A DNA stretch of 64,000 bases from Lysobacterales bacterium (GTDB taxonomy: Bacteria > Pseudomonadota > Gammaproteobacteria > Xanthomonadales > UBA2363), in contig JAHCAT010000001.1 in assembly GCA_019634735.1 (NCBI GenBank), forward strand, positions 434,001-498,000, read 5' to 3'. A program made the position numbers and the translations under genes. Shown here one piece after another: positions 7,205 to 16,869 of this stretch. The first letter of the stretch is position 1; each line of letters begins with the position of its first letter. A model generated the notes under the pieces. The model did not search any database, was not told the origin of the DNA, and was given only the letters and a program-made list of their open reading frames with translations.

Positions 7205-9364
7205 TCAGCCACGTTCGGGCTCGGGGTCGCGGGGTCGCAGAAGATAGACCTGATGGATGCGCGGATCGCGTGCGAAGTCGAAGGGCAGCATTTCCGCACC
7301 CATGTCGAGAATCTGGAACTTCGGCGCCAGTGACGCCTCCTCGAGCCGGAACCTTCGAAAATGGTTTGAAAACAGAATGCGTCCGCCGGGGGCCAGGAGG
7401 CCGCGGCAGGCATCGAGCAGGGCGACGTGCTGGCGCTGAACGTCGAAGTCCTCGGCCCGCTTCGAGTTGGAGAAGGTCGGCGGGTCGACATAGATCAGGT
7501 CGAAACGCCCTGGCCGGGCGGCCAGCCAGCGCATCACGTCGGCCTGCACCAGCCGGTGCCCGCGACCTGTGAAGCCGTTCAGCTCGAGGTTGCGCCGGGC
7601 CCAGTCCAGGTAGGTGGCCGACAGGTCGACACTGGTCGTGCTGCGCGCTCCGCCTGCGGCGGCGTGCACCGTCGCCGCGCCGGTGTAGCAGAACAGGTTC
7701 AGGAAATCGGTGCCGCGGGCGTTCGCGCCCAGCCAACGCCGCACCAGCCGGTGGTCCAGGTACAGGCCGGTGTCCAGATAGTCGCGCAGCCGCACCTCGA
7801 ATCGCAGCCCCCCCTCCTGCACCACCAGCGCGTCCCCCTCCCCCGCCAAGGCACGGTACTGGTCGTCGCGGGACTGGCGACGGCGCGTCTTGACCACCAC
7901 GCGATCGCGCGACAGTGCCAGGACGTGGCGGGTCGCTCGCACCAGTTCCCCGAGCCGGGTCCGGGCGGTCGCCTCGGGAACCTCCGCGGGCGCCTGATAC
8001 TCCTGGATCACCGCATGGCCTTCGTAGATGTCGATCGCCGCCGCATACTCGGGCAGGTCGGCATCGTAGAGGCGGTAGCAGGAGATGCCTTCGCGCTCCA
8101 GGCGCCGGCGTAGATGGCGCAGGTTCTTGGCGAGTCGGTTGGCGACCATCTGCGCCCCCGCTGTCAGCGCGGTCTCCTCCCCCTTCGACACGCCCTGTCC
8201 AGTGGCCGCCGCCGGGGGATCGATCAGCAGCAACTGGCACTCCAGGGCGCCGTTGCGCAGGGCGTAGCGCTTGCGGGCGCGCAGACCCAATGCCTTGCCG
8301 CGGCCGTCGGCCAGGGTCAGAAACGCCGCCGCGCTATCGGGGTAGGACTCGCGCAGGCGCTGGCCCAGTCCGCGGTACAGCGCGGCGGTCGTGGCGGCGT
8401 CGCCGAGCCTGGCGCCATAGGGGAGATTGCTGGCGATCAGGGTCGGTGCCGGCCGCGGCGGTTCGCGCGTCAGGGCATCGGCGGTCTCGAAGTCCACCAG
8501 GCGCTCCACCCCTGCCGTTCGCGCATGGTCCCGGGCCAGGGCCACGACGGCCGGATCGCGATCGGAGCCCGACAGTCGCGCCCGGCAGGCGGCCAGGCCT
8601 GTGTCGCGACGCTGCAGCGCGTCGTCGCGCAGGGCCTGCCAGCGCGCCGCCTCGAAGCCCCGCCAACGGGCACAACCGGGCAACGGTCGCAGCAGGCCCG
8701 GGGCAATGTCGGCCGCCATCCAGGCGGCCTCGATGACAACCGTGCCGACGCCGCAGAACGGGTCGAACAGCACGCCGCCCTGCGCCGCCAGGGACGGCCA
8801 GCCGGCGCGCAGCAGCAGGGCTGCCGCCAGGTTCTCCTTCAAGGGGGCCTCACCCTGGCCCTGGCGCCAGCCCCGCTGGTGCAAGGGCGACCCGGACAGG
8901 TCGAGGGAAACCACCGCCTGGTCGCGGACCAGGCGCAGGTTGATGCGGACGTCAGGCTGTTCGGTATCGACGCTCGGACGCACGCCATGGCGGGCCCGCA
9001 ACTGGTCGACGATGGCGTCCTTGACGCGCTGACCGGCGAACATGCCCTGGTGGATCGCCGAGGCCCGTGCCACGGCGTCCACCGCCAGGCTGCCCTCGGC
9101 GGCCAGGTGGGCGTCCCAGTCGATCGACTGCACGCCCCGATACAGCGCATCCGCGTCGGCGGCCTGGAACTGCGCCAGCGGCAGCAGGACGCGGCTGGCC
9201 AGTCGCGACCACAGGCAGGCGCGCAGGCCGAAGTCGTCCGCGGCCTCGACATGCACCCCGGCCAGGCCCTCGCGGGCCTGCTCGGCCCCCAGCGACCGCA
9301 ACTCGTCCGCCAGCAGCAGTTCGAGGCCCCGGGGGCAGGTGGCGAAGTAGCGGATGGTGCTCAA
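7205..9364 (-). CDS. rlmL: Bifunctional 23S rRNA methyltransferase RlmKL (G2445 N2 / G2069 N7)
   Basis: A 719-residue fusion. The N-terminal half is a THUMP domain plus the N2-guanine methyltransferase (DPFCGVGT 201-208, SNLPYG 312-317). The C-terminal half is the RlmK-type methyltransferase (NLFCYTGAATVHAA near 556, DPPTFSNSK 627-635). Together they modify G2445 and G2069 of 23S rRNA during 50S assembly. The start codon appears to be TTG: its TTGA overlaps the TGA of the upstream hydrolase, GGAAGGG lies five bases before it, and the protein then starts STIRYFATCPRGLE, matching the family. Length is that of the fused gammaproteobacterial form. Confidence 0.95.
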   Translation of the reverse strand: MSTIRYFATCPRGLELLLADELRSLGAEQAREGLAGVHVEAADDFGLRACLWSRLASRVLLPLAQFQAADADALYRGVQSIDWDAHLAAEGSLAVDAVARASAIHQGMFAGQRVKDAIVDQLRARHGVRPSVDTEQPDVRINLRLVRDQAVVSLDLSGSPLHQRGWRQGQGEAPLKENLAAALLLRAGWPSLAAQGGVLFDPFCGVGTVVIEAAWMAADIAPGLLRPLPGCARWRGFEAARWQALRDDALQRRDTGLAACRARLSGSDRDPAVVALARDHARTAGVERLVDFETADALTREPPRPAPTLIASNLPYGARLGDAATTAALYRGLGQRLRESYPDSAAAFLTLADGRGKALGLRARKRYALRNGALECQLLLIDPPAAATGQGVSKGEETALTAGAQMVANRLAKNLRHLRRRLEREGISCYRLYDADLPEYAAAIDIYEGHAVIQEYQAPAEVPEATARTRLGELVRATRHVLALSRDRVVVKTRRRQSRDDQYRALAGEGDALVVQEGGLRFEVRLRDYLDTGLYLDHRLVRRWLGANARGTDFLNLFCYTGAATVHAAAGGARSTTSVDLSATYLDWARRNLELNGFTGRGHRLVQADVMRWLAARPGRFDLIYVDPPTFSNSKRAEDFDVQRQHVALLDACRGLLAPGGRILFSNHFRRFRLEEASLAPKFQILDMGAEMLPFDFARDPRIHQVYLLRPRDPEPERG

Positions 9365-9873
9365 TCCAGCCCTTCCAGGAACAGGCCGAACAGTGCAGCG
9401 ACCCGCTCCACATGGCCGGCGAGCCTGTGACTGTCGTCCAGAAGGTGCAAGGGCAGCGAACGCCCGGCGGCGAATGCGATCACCCGTTCGGCAGGGATCA
9501 ACTCGTCGTGCCAGCCATGGACCAGCTCGGTCGGTACGTCCGCCGGGTCGAAGTCCCCGGCAAAGCCGGGAATCGCCAGTGGCGGCGCGACCAGGAACAA
9601 ACCCCGGCAGGCGGCACGGCGGGATGCCAGGGCCGAGCCGAAGGCGCCCATGCTGGAGCCCGCCAGCACCAGCGGCTCCCCGGCACGCACGTGCGACAGC
9701 AGGCGATCGACGCGGTCGGCGATGCGCGCCGGATCGCCGCTGGCATCCAGGTCCCGGAAGTCCGGCCGCGTGCTGCGCCAGCCAAGGCGCTCGGCCTGCG
9801 CAGCCATTGCGGTGACCTTGGTGGCGTGGGGACCGGACTCCAGTCCGTGGGAAAGCAGGACGTGCCCCTTCAT
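9361..9873 (-). CDS. Small alpha/beta hydrolase
   Basis: A 170-residue minimal alpha/beta hydrolase. The nucleophile elbow is GSSMG (S74), the acid is in HGWHDELIP (D123) and the base is in DDSHRL (H149), preceded by the N-terminal SHGLESGP turn. Small members like this include esterases of the YqiA/RBBP9 type; the substrate cannot be told. Its stop overlaps the TTG start of rlmKL, so the methyltransferase is probably coupled to it. Confidence 0.8.
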   Translation of the reverse strand: MKGHVLLSHGLESGPHATKVTAMAAQAERLGWRSTRPDFRDLDASGDPARIADRVDRLLSHVRAGEPLVLAGSSMGAFGSALASRRAACRGLFLVAPPLAIPGFAGDFDPADVPTELVHGWHDELIPAERVIAFAAGRSLPLHLLDDSHRLAGHVERVAALFGLFLEGLD

Positions 9874-10317
9874 CGATGGACTCCTGGCCGGCTGCGGCTG
9901 TTTCCGGTCGCTGCAGCGACGGTCATGGCGATCCCCGCCCGGGCCGGCGGCGGCGATCGCGTTGCAGTGTAGTGGGTCGGCAATGGCGCACCCAGCCGCC
10001 TGTTGAAGATGGTGCTTCCGGGGGGATCCTCTGAACGCCTGTCAGGCGCCTGTGCGGTATCGACACCGTCGCCAGGCGCCCTGCTGAAACGTCCGGGCAA
10101 AGCAGCGCCCGGGCGCGACTTCGACGGCGCTGCACACCGAGCGGGTTGCACACCGCCTGGCGGCCCATGGAGATCGGCCCAGCCGGAATTTCACCCGGGA
10201 ACAGCAGCGGACGCATTTCGGCTGTCCTTGCGACGATTCCGCAGCACGCCTGCCCCGGCGGCCATCCGGCATCCAGGCCGGCCGGGTGCGCGCCGGGGCG
10301 CCTGCTAGGATGCCCCG
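9874..10317. other. Intergenic region between divergent genes
   Basis: About 440 bases separate the starts of the hydrolase (-) and the amidase (+). It must hold both promoters, but I could not pick convincing -35/-10 pairs. A CGCCTG/CAGGCG palindrome sits near 10038. No coding frame here is persuasive. Confidence 0.5.
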
Positions 10318-10926
10318 ATGCCACCGCTCTCCGGTCCGACCATCGCCCAGCGACCCCTGGCCTATGTCGACCGTCTGGCCGGGCGCCCGCTCTCCCGGGT
10401 GCGCCGCATCGTCCTGCATTGCACCGAACTGCCGGACCTGGCGATGGCCAGGGACTGGGGCGAGCGCATCGTCCATCCCAGCGGTACGGGCAACAGCGGC
10501 CACTACTATATCGACCGCGATGGCGCCATCGAATGCTGGGTGCCGCCCGATCGCGTCGCCCACCACGTCCGCAACCACAATGCCGACAGCCTCGGCATCG
10601 AACTCGTCAACGACGGACGCTGGCCCGACTGGTACCATTCGCGGCGGCAGCGCCCCGTGGAGCCGTACGCCGGAGCGCAGATCGACGCCCTGATCGGGCT
10701 GCTGCGCTGGTTGCCGCGGATCCTGCCCGCGCTGGACGGGCTGATCGGGCACGAGGAGCTCGACACCGGGGAAGTCGCCGCCAGCGACGATTCCGAGGTC
10801 AGGGTCCGCCGCAAGATCGATCCCGGACCGCTCTTCCCCTGGCCGCGGGTCATCGCCGGCTGCGGCCTGGTGCGCCTTTCCCACTCCCCCAACCCTGACC
10901 ACCCTGCTTCCCGCCATGAGCGATGA
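10318..10926 (+). CDS. N-acetylmuramoyl-L-alanine amidase, AmpD-like (Amidase_2)
   Basis: A 202-residue zinc amidase-fold protein expected to cut the MurNAc-L-Ala bond of peptidoglycan fragments. Candidate zinc ligands are H34 (IVLHCTE), H145 (LIGHEEL) and D168 in RRKIDPGPLFPW. The family core GHYYIDRDGAIECWVP and HHVRNHNADSLGIELVN is clear. Between the second histidine and the terminal aspartate there are 23 residues rather than the roughly ten usual in AmpD, an insertion containing GEVAASDDSEV. No signal peptide is seen, so it is probably cytoplasmic and used in muropeptide recycling. It overlaps tesB by 11 bases. Confidence 0.88.
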   Translation: MPPLSGPTIAQRPLAYVDRLAGRPLSRVRRIVLHCTELPDLAMARDWGERIVHPSGTGNSGHYYIDRDGAIECWVPPDRVAHHVRNHNADSLGIELVNDGRWPDWYHSRRQRPVEPYAGAQIDALIGLLRWLPRILPALDGLIGHEELDTGEVAASDDSEVRVRRKIDPGPLFPWPRVIAGCGLVRLSHSPNPDHPASRHER

Positions 10927-11782
10927 CGTCACCGCGGAACTGATCGAGCTGCTGCGCCTGGAACGCATCGAGGACAACCTCTTCCGGGGCGCCAGCCGCG
11001 ACATCGGCACCCGCTACGTGTTCGGAGGCCAGGTGCTCGGGCAAGCCCTGTCGGCCGCACAGCAGACCGTCGACACGGCACGCGTGGTGCACTCCATGCA
11101 TGCCTATTTCCTGCGTGCCGGCGACAACGAGAAGCCAATCGTCTACGAGGTGGAGAACACCCGCGACGGCGGCAGCTTCTCGGCGCGCCGGGTGGTGGCG
11201 ATCCAGCACGGCAAGCCGATCTTCGTGTGCACCGCGTCGTTCCAGGTGGTCGAGGACGGCGCCGAGCACCAACAGCGCATGCCGGAGGTGCCCGGTCCCG
11301 ACGACCTTTCCCCGCAGCCGCCCTACCCGGCCGAGGCGCTTGAGCAGGTGCCCGCGAAGCTGCGCCGCTGGCTGATGCGGGCGGGCCCCTTCGAGTTCCG
11401 GCATGTCTGGCCGCGCGACGAGGTCGACCCGCCCAAGCGGCCGCCGCTGCAGCACGTCTGGTTCCGGCTTGCCGGCCAGGTCGACGACGATCCGGTGCTG
11501 CATCGCAGCCTGCTGGCCTATGCCTCGGACTTCCACCTGATCGGTACCGCCACCCTGCCCCATGGCATCTCCTACCTGCACCCGAACGTGCAGATGGCCA
11601 GCCTGGACCATGCCCTGTGGTTCCATCGGCCGTTCCGGGCCGATCAGTGGCTGCTGTATTCGTGCGACAGCCCCAGCGCCCAGGGCGCGCGCGGACTGGC
11701 GCGCGGCAGCATCTACCGGCACGATGGCGTCCTGGTGGCCTCCACCGCCCAGGAGGGGCTGATCCGGCTCGTCGCTGCCTGA
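10916..11782 (+). CDS. tesB: Acyl-CoA thioesterase II
   Basis: Double hot-dog thioesterase of 288 residues that hydrolyses medium and long acyl-CoAs. Family features are LFRGASRDIGTRYVFGGQVL near the N-terminus, HSMHAYFLRAGD, the catalytic aspartate in AYASDFHLIG and the terminal glutamine in TAQEGLIR. Start is the ATG 11 bases inside the end of the amidase gene; no strong Shine-Dalgarno is visible, so translation may depend on the upstream gene. Confidence 0.95.
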   Translation: MSDDVTAELIELLRLERIEDNLFRGASRDIGTRYVFGGQVLGQALSAAQQTVDTARVVHSMHAYFLRAGDNEKPIVYEVENTRDGGSFSARRVVAIQHGKPIFVCTASFQVVEDGAEHQQRMPEVPGPDDLSPQPPYPAEALEQVPAKLRRWLMRAGPFEFRHVWPRDEVDPPKRPPLQHVWFRLAGQVDDDPVLHRSLLAYASDFHLIGTATLPHGISYLHPNVQMASLDHALWFHRPFRADQWLLYSCDSPSAQGARGLARGSIYRHDGVLVASTAQEGLIRLVAA

Positions 11783-11961
11783 ATTCCGGCCAGTACCTGG
11801 CCCGGCAAGTCTTCCCTGCGGGCCATGGACGGCTCGCTCGCGGCATGGGTCGCGCAAGCGCCCATTCCGCGCCACCGCCTCCGGACATGCACTGGAAGCG
11901 GGCGTGCCTGTTCGACCCCGGGACGGGTCGGACAGGCCCCACCCAAAGGACCACGGCAACC

Positions 11962-12549
11962 ATGAAACACGCAACACCAACGATCCTCCTGCTTGCATCC
12001 CTGGCCTTTGCCCTTGCCGCGTGCGGTGCCAGGGATCCGCGTACGGCAACGACCGCCAACGGTCCTGGGCCCGAAGCCTCCAGGCCGGCTGGTCTGATCG
12101 TCAACGGCGGCTTCGAGGCTGCCGACCACGAGCCCTGGACGAAGATCGTGCACGCCACGCCCGATGCCTACACCTTCGAGCTGGACCGCAGCGGGGCCTT
12201 CGCAGGAAACGCCGCCATGAGGATCACCGGGGATGGCACCGAGCCCTGGGGGGGCATCGTCCAGATGGTGTCGCGAGGAAACTCGGATGCCATCCGGCTT
12301 CGCCTCTCGGCGATGGCGCGCGGCCGGGCCATGCCTGGCGGCATCCACCTGATGGCCACTTTCCGGGACGGCCCGATGACCGATCCCGTCGAGATGGACC
12401 ACCTCGGCTTCGGCGCCGATTTCGACTGGCAACGGGTCGAGATGGACTTCGACGTTCCCGCTGGCGTCTCTCGCGTCGAGGTCGGCCTGCTGCTGCAGGG
12501 CGCCGGGACCCTCTGGCTCGACGAGGTCGACCTGCGCCCCGCACCCTGA
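11962..12549 (+). CDS. Putative lipoprotein with carbohydrate-binding-like domain
   Basis: A 195-residue protein starting MKHATPTILLLASLAFALAAC: a short positive end, a hydrophobic core and an LAAC lipobox, so it is probably a lipoprotein with the lipidated cysteine near residue 21. The mature part (GLIVNGGFEA ... WLDEVDLRP) has the outline of jelly-roll carbohydrate-binding modules, where NGGFE opens the domain and LWLDEV closes it. Ligand and role are unknown. The start is the ATG preceded by AAAGGA; longer frames upstream lack a signal sequence and overlap tesB. Confidence 0.78.
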   Translation: MKHATPTILLLASLAFALAACGARDPRTATTANGPGPEASRPAGLIVNGGFEAADHEPWTKIVHATPDAYTFELDRSGAFAGNAAMRITGDGTEPWGGIVQMVSRGNSDAIRLRLSAMARGRAMPGGIHLMATFRDGPMTDPVEMDHLGFGADFDWQRVEMDFDVPAGVSRVEVGLLLQGAGTLWLDEVDLRPAP

Positions 12550-12565
12550 GCCCCGGCCCGCGGGG

Positions 12566-12571
12566 TATCAT
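12566..12571 (+). promoter_or_regulatory. Possible -10 box for tRNA-Ser
   Basis: TATCAT ten bases before the tRNA 5' end, inside a GGGG...CCCC palindrome. No clear -35 is seen at the right distance, so the assignment rests on position alone. Confidence 0.4.
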
Positions 12572-12581
12572 CCCCGCTTCC

Positions 12582-12672
<91 letters not shown>

Positions 12673-12686
12673 TCTCCAGAAATGCG

Positions 12687-12710
12687 AAGGGCCCCTTGCG
12701 GGGCCCTTTC
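12687..12710 (+). terminator. Intrinsic terminator after tRNA-Ser, possibly bidirectional
   Basis: Nine-pair stem AAGGGCCCC/GGGGCCCTT with loop TTGC and a short T-rich tail. It lies between the tRNA (+) and the end of pnp (-, stop at 12751), so it could serve both; T-runs are short on each side. Confidence 0.7.
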
Positions 12711-12750
12711 TGCATGTTCCGCCGCTGCCGGTCGCCCGGCACGGTTGGAC

Positions 12751-14850
12751 TCAGGCGACTGCGTCCTCGGTGACCGCCTTGATCGACAGGCGGATGCGGC
12801 CCTGCTTGTCGACTTCCAGCACCTTGACCTTGACCACGTCGCCTTCCTTGAGCTTGTCGGACACCTTGTCGACGCGCTCGGAGGAGATCTGCGAGACGTG
12901 CACCAGGCCGTCGCGGCCCGGCAGGATGGTCACGAAGGCGCCGAAATCCATCAGCTTGGCGACCTTGCCCTCGTAGATCTGGCCCGGCTCGACGTCGGCG
13001 GTGATCTGCTCGATGCGCTTGCGGGCCGACTCGGCGGCGGCACGGTTGACCGAGGCGATGACGATGGTGCCGTCGTCCTGGATGTCGATGGTGGTGCCGG
13101 TCTCCTCGGTGATCGCGCGGATCACGCTGCCGCCCTTGCCGATCACTTCGCGGATCTTGTCCGGGTGGATCTTGAAGGTCAGCAGGCGCGGCGCATACTC
13201 GCTCATCTCGCTGCGCGGCGCGCTGATCGCCTTGGCCATCTCGCCGAGGATGTGCAGGCGGCCGTCACGGGCCTGGGCCAGCGCCGTACGCATGATCTCT
13301 TCGGTGATGCCGTCGATCTTGATGTCCATCTGCAGGGCGGAGATGCCCTCGGCGGTGCCGGCGACCTTGAAGTCCATGTCGCCCAGGTGGTCCTCGTCGC
13401 CGAGGATGTCGGACAGCACGGCGTAGCGGTCGCCTTCCTTGATCAGGCCCATGGCGATGCCCGCCACCGGCGCCTTCACCGGCACGCCGGCGTCCATCAG
13501 GGCCAGCGAGGAACCGCACACCGAGGCCATCGACGAGGAGCCGTTCGACTCGGTGATCTCCGAAACCACGCGGATCACGTAGGGGAAGTCGGCATCGGCC
13601 GGCATGATCGCCGCGACGCCGCGCTTGGCGAGGCGGCCATGGCCGATCTCGCGGCGCTTCGGCCCCATCATGCGGCCGGCCTCGCCGACGCTGTACGGGG
13701 GGAAGTTGTAGTGGAACAGGAAGTTCTCGCGCGACTCGCCCTCGATGGCGTCGATGATCTGGCCATCGCGACCGGTGCCCAGGGTGATCACGACGATCGC
13801 CTGGGTTTCGCCGCGGGTGAACAGCGCCGACCCGTGGGTACGCGGCAGCACGCCGGTGCGCACGGTGATCGGACGCACGGTCTTGAGGTCGCGGCCATCG
13901 ATGCGCAGGCCGGTGTCGAGCACGGCGTTGCGCATGGTCTGGTACTCGAGCTCGGCGAACTCCTTGCCCAGGTCCCCGGTGCTCCAGCCGTTGGCCTCGG
14001 CCTGCGCGGCCAGCGACTCGACGACCTCGCGCTTGAGCGCGGAGATCGCGTCGCGGCGCGCCAGCTTGTCGCGGACCTGGAAGGCCGCGGCCAGGCGGTC
14101 GCCGGTGGCGCCGCGCACGGCGTCGGACAGGCTGGTGTTGGCGGCAGGCGCCTGCCAGTCCCAGGTCTTGACGCCCGCTTCGGCGGCCAGCTCGTTGATC
14201 GCCTGGATGGCGACCTGCATCTGCTGGTGACCGAACATCACGGCGCCGAGCATGACGTCCTCGCTCAGGACCTTGGCTTCGGACTCGACCATCAGCACCG
14301 CCTTGGCGGTGCCGGCGACCACCAGGTCGAGCTGGGAGCCGGCCAGCTCGGTGACGGTCGGGTTCAGCAGGTACTGGCCGTTGGCGTAACCCACGCGCGC
14401 CGCGCCGATCGGGCCGGCGAACGGGATGCCGGACAGTGCCAGCGCGGCCGAGGTGCCGATCATCGCGGCGATGTCGCCCGGAACCTCGGGGTTCAGCGAC
14501 ATCACGGTGGCGATGACCTGGACCTCGTGGCGGAAGTGCTCGGGGAACAGCGGACGGATCGGACGGTCGATCAGGCGCGAGGTCAGCGTCTCGCGCTCGG
14601 TCGGGCGCCCCTCGCGCTTGAAGAAGCCGCCGGGGATGCGTCCGCCGGCATAGAACTTCTCCTGGTAGTCGACGGTGAGCGGGAAGAAGTCCATTCCTTC
14701 CCGGACGTTGCGATTGCCGACCACGGTCGCCAGGACCACGGTGCCGCCGATGTCGACCATCACCGCACCGCCGGCCTGCCGGGCGATTTCGCCGGTCTCC
14801 AGGGTGACGAGGTGGCTGCCGTACTGGAACTGTTTGGTGTGCTTGGTCAC
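12751..14850 (-). CDS. pnp: Polyribonucleotide nucleotidyltransferase (PNPase)
   Basis: Phosphorolytic 3'-to-5' exoribonuclease and degradosome component, 699 residues. Two RNase PH domains are visible ([17 protein letters not shown] in the first, [16 protein letters not shown] and [10 protein letters not shown] in the second), then a KH domain ([17 protein letters not shown]) and a C-terminal S1 domain ([20 protein letters not shown]). The start codon is GTG, with AAAGGA eight bases upstream. It follows rpsO by 26 bases, the usual rpsO-pnp arrangement, where PNPase typically controls its own mRNA. Confidence 0.98.
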   Translation of the reverse strand: MTKHTKQFQYGSHLVTLETGEIARQAGGAVMVDIGGTVVLATVVGNRNVREGMDFFPLTVDYQEKFYAGGRIPGGFFKREGRPTERETLTSRLIDRPIRPLFPEHFRHEVQVIATVMSLNPEVPGDIAAMIGTSAALALSGIPFAGPIGAARVGYANGQYLLNPTVTELAGSQLDLVVAGTAKAVLMVESEAKVLSEDVMLGAVMFGHQQMQVAIQAINELAAEAGVKTWDWQAPAANTSLSDAVRGATGDRLAAAFQVRDKLARRDAISALKREVVESLAAQAEANGWSTGDLGKEFAELEYQTMRNAVLDTGLRIDGRDLKTVRPITVRTGVLPRTHGSALFTRGETQAIVVITLGTGRDGQIIDAIEGESRENFLFHYNFPPYSVGEAGRMMGPKRREIGHGRLAKRGVAAIMPADADFPYVIRVVSEITESNGSSSMASVCGSSLALMDAGVPVKAPVAGIAMGLIKEGDRYAVLSDILGDEDHLGDMDFKVAGTAEGISALQMDIKIDGITEEIMRTALAQARDGRLHILGEMAKAISAPRSEMSEYAPRLLTFKIHPDKIREVIGKGGSVIRAITEETGTTIDIQDDGTIVIASVNRAAAESARKRIEQITADVEPGQIYEGKVAKLMDFGAFVTILPGRDGLVHVSQISSERVDKVSDKLKEGDVVKVKVLEVDKQGRIRLSIKAVTEDAVA

Positions 14851-14876
14851 TTCCTGGATCCTTTCCGTCCGGTCGA

Positions 14877-15146
14877 TCAGCGGCGCAGGCCGAGCTTGGC
14901 GATCAGCGCCCTGTAGCGCTCGTCGTCCTTGCGCTTGAGGTAGTCGAGCAGGCGGCGGCGCTGGTTGACCAGCTTGAGCAGACCGCGACGGCTGTGGTGG
15001 TCCTTCTTGTGGTCCGCGAAGTGCTTGGTGAGGTATTCGATGCGCGCGGACAGCAGGGCGACCTGCACTTCCGGGGAGCCGGTATCGTTGGCGGCACGCT
15101 TGTGCTCGTTGACGATGCGGGCGGTATCTTCGACGCTGAGTGTCAT
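14877..15146 (-). CDS. rpsO: 30S ribosomal protein S15
   Basis: 89 residues ([21 protein letters not shown] ... [13 protein letters not shown]). S15 binds the central domain of 16S rRNA early in 30S assembly. The motif [13 protein letters not shown] and the [18 protein letters not shown] helix are diagnostic. The start is ATG; frames running further upstream are not conserved. A roughly 100-base leader precedes it, consistent with translational autoregulation known for S15 in other bacteria. Confidence 0.97.
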   Translation of the reverse strand: MTLSVEDTARIVNEHKRAANDTGSPEVQVALLSARIEYLTKHFADHKKDHHSRRGLLKLVNQRRRLLDYLKRKDDERYRALIAKLGLRR

Positions 15147-15246
15147 TTCCGTGGTCCTGATGTACGAAGCGAACCCCCGCGACCCGGTGACGGGCCGCCC
15201 TGTGGATTCGCGATCAATGGTTTGGGTCGAGGCGAAGGCAGCCCGC

Positions 15247-15276
15247 ATTCTAGCGGGTCCGCGCCGGGTGCAACAA
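15247..15276 (-). promoter_or_regulatory. Probable sigma70 promoter for rpsO-pnp
   Basis: On the minus strand a TAGAAT -10 (15247-15252) is preceded by TTGTTG (15271-15276) at 18 bases, or by TTGCAC (15268-15273) at 15 bases. It lies about 100 bases upstream of the rpsO start and just after truB, where rpsO promoters are found in related operons. Confidence 0.6.
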
Positions 15277-15301
15277 GCCTGAAACCTCGGCGTCCGCGCC
15301 T

Positions 15302-16252
15302 TCAGGGGCCCGGGTTGAACACCCGCAGGGAGCGCGCCGTGCCGTCCCCGCCGACTTCCATCAGGGCCAGCAGCTGGTCCGCTCCGGCCAGAACCGCCAG
15401 GCGTCCGCTCCCGGCCCCGGGAAATGCGACCGTACGCCCCTGGCGGATCGCCAGCACCTGTTCCGGACCGGCGATCAGGGTCGGCCAGCCGGCCAGTCCG
15501 GCAAGCACCGGCAGCAGGGGGGCAGTGCCGGCCAGGACCGCATCGAACTGCACCATCGGCTGCTCGCGGAACGGGTCCACCCAGAGCCGGCGCAGCGCGG
15601 TCACGTGGGCGCCGCAACCGAGCGTCTGGCCGATGTCGTGGACCAGGGAGCGGATGTAGGTGCCTGAGCCGCAGACCACGTCCAGCGCCAGGTGATCACC
15701 GTCCAGTGCGAGCACAGCGATGTCGTGCACCTGCACCACCCGCTCCGGCACGTCGACGACCTCGCCGCGTCGGGCACGGCGGTACAGGGGGACGCCGCCC
15801 TGCTTGAGCGCGGAATAGGCCGGCGGCCGTTGCCGGATGGCACCGGTCAATGCGGCCAGCACCGGTCGCAGGTCGGCGTCGGTGAGCACCGGCACCGGCC
15901 CGCCGCCGGTCACGTTGCCGTCGGCATCGTAACTGTCGGTGGTTACGCCGAGCCTGGCCTCGACCCGGTAGGCCTTGTCCCTGCCCAGCAGGTGCCCGGC
16001 GATCTTGGTCGCCTCGCCGAGCAGGACCGGCAGCATGCCGGTGGCCAGGGGGTCGAGGGTGCCGGCATGGCCGGCCTTGGCCGCACCCAGGGCGCGCCTG
16101 ACCTTCTGGAGCGCCGTGTTGGAACTCATCCCGGGCGGCTTGTCGAGCAGCACGATGCCGCCGGCGGCCGTGCCGGCCGGGGGTCGGGTTGCGCCGGCGG
16201 TCACGGGCCGGGTACGCGGACGGTGTACGCAACGCCTCCAGGCGGGCGGCAC
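15302..16252 (-). CDS. truB: tRNA pseudouridine(55) synthase
   Basis: Makes the universal pseudouridine 55 in the T-loop of tRNAs. The catalytic aspartate is in [15 protein letters not shown] (D67). Other family blocks are [30 protein letters not shown] and [15 protein letters not shown]. The start is uncertain: GTG at 16252 gives 316 residues with about 30 unconserved N-terminal residues; GTG at 16204 would begin 16 residues later. Neither has a clear Shine-Dalgarno at good spacing. The gene follows rbfA by 36 bases. Confidence 0.94.
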   Translation of the reverse strand: MPPAWRRCVHRPRTRPVTAGATRPPAGTAAGGIVLLDKPPGMSSNTALQKVRRALGAAKAGHAGTLDPLATGMLPVLLGEATKIAGHLLGRDKAYRVEARLGVTTDSYDADGNVTGGGPVPVLTDADLRPVLAALTGAIRQRPPAYSALKQGGVPLYRRARRGEVVDVPERVVQVHDIAVLALDGDHLALDVVCGSGTYIRSLVHDIGQTLGCGAHVTALRRLWVDPFREQPMVQFDAVLAGTAPLLPVLAGLAGWPTLIAGPEQVLAIRQGRTVAFPGAGSGRLAVLAGADQLLALMEVGGDGTARSLRVFNPGP

Positions 16253-16288
16253 GCCGGCCGACGTGCGTCTGGATGCGCTCTCACGCCC

Positions 16289-16717
16289 TCAGTCCGGCGC
16301 CGTGCCAGCGTCGCCCGGGCTCTCGCCCGGTTCGTCGTCCGCACCGGATTCCGGGTTTCCGTCGGCCGACGCCACGCCGGCCTGGCGCAGCAGGCGGTCG
16401 ATGCGCTCGCCCTGCTCCACCGAGGTGTCGTAGCGGAAGTGCAGCTCCGGGGTCGTGCGCAGGCGGAGCCGACGGGCCAGCTGCATCCGGAACTCGCGGC
16501 CCAGCTCCTTGAGCATGGCCAGCGCCGGGCCGGCACTGTCGTTGTCGAGCACCGTGAAGTACACGGTCGCGTGGCTGAAGTCGCGGGTGACCTCGACGTC
16601 GGAGACGCTCAGCTCGGGCAGCACGGAATCGCGCACCGCCTGGTGCACGAGCAGGCCGACCTCGCGGCGCAGCTCGGCGGCGACGCGGTCGGTACGCTTG
16701 AAGGGGGTGCGTGCCAT
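16289..16717 (-). CDS. rbfA: 30S ribosome-binding factor A
   Basis: 142-residue KH-fold protein (MARTPFKRTDRVAAELRREV ... SHATVYFTVL ... TPELHFRYDTSVEQGERIDRLL) that helps mature the 5' end of 16S rRNA and is important in the cold. The start ATG follows AGGAG at seven bases. The C-terminal tail after about residue 118 (ADGNPESGADDEPGESPGDAG) is acidic and probably disordered, longer than in E. coli. Confidence 0.95.
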   Translation of the reverse strand: MARTPFKRTDRVAAELRREVGLLVHQAVRDSVLPELSVSDVEVTRDFSHATVYFTVLDNDSAGPALAMLKELGREFRMQLARRLRLRTTPELHFRYDTSVEQGERIDRLLRQAGVASADGNPESGADDEPGESPGDAGTAPD

Positions 16718-16869
16718 GGCTGGACTCCTGTCAGGTGGGGCGGGCGCGGCGTCCGTCCCGCCGGGGTGCGTGCCGCCGGCCGACACTGCGGCCCGGACCG
16801 TGGGCCGGCGGCCGGCACGATCCGCTTCGGCATGCAGCGGGCCGGACGGAATGCCGCCCGGCCCGTGGC

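Noticed and set aside
12682..14916. Long plus-strand open frame opposite pnp
   Set aside because: PNPase on the minus strand has complete domains; the plus frame reads as His/Asp/Gly-rich noise.
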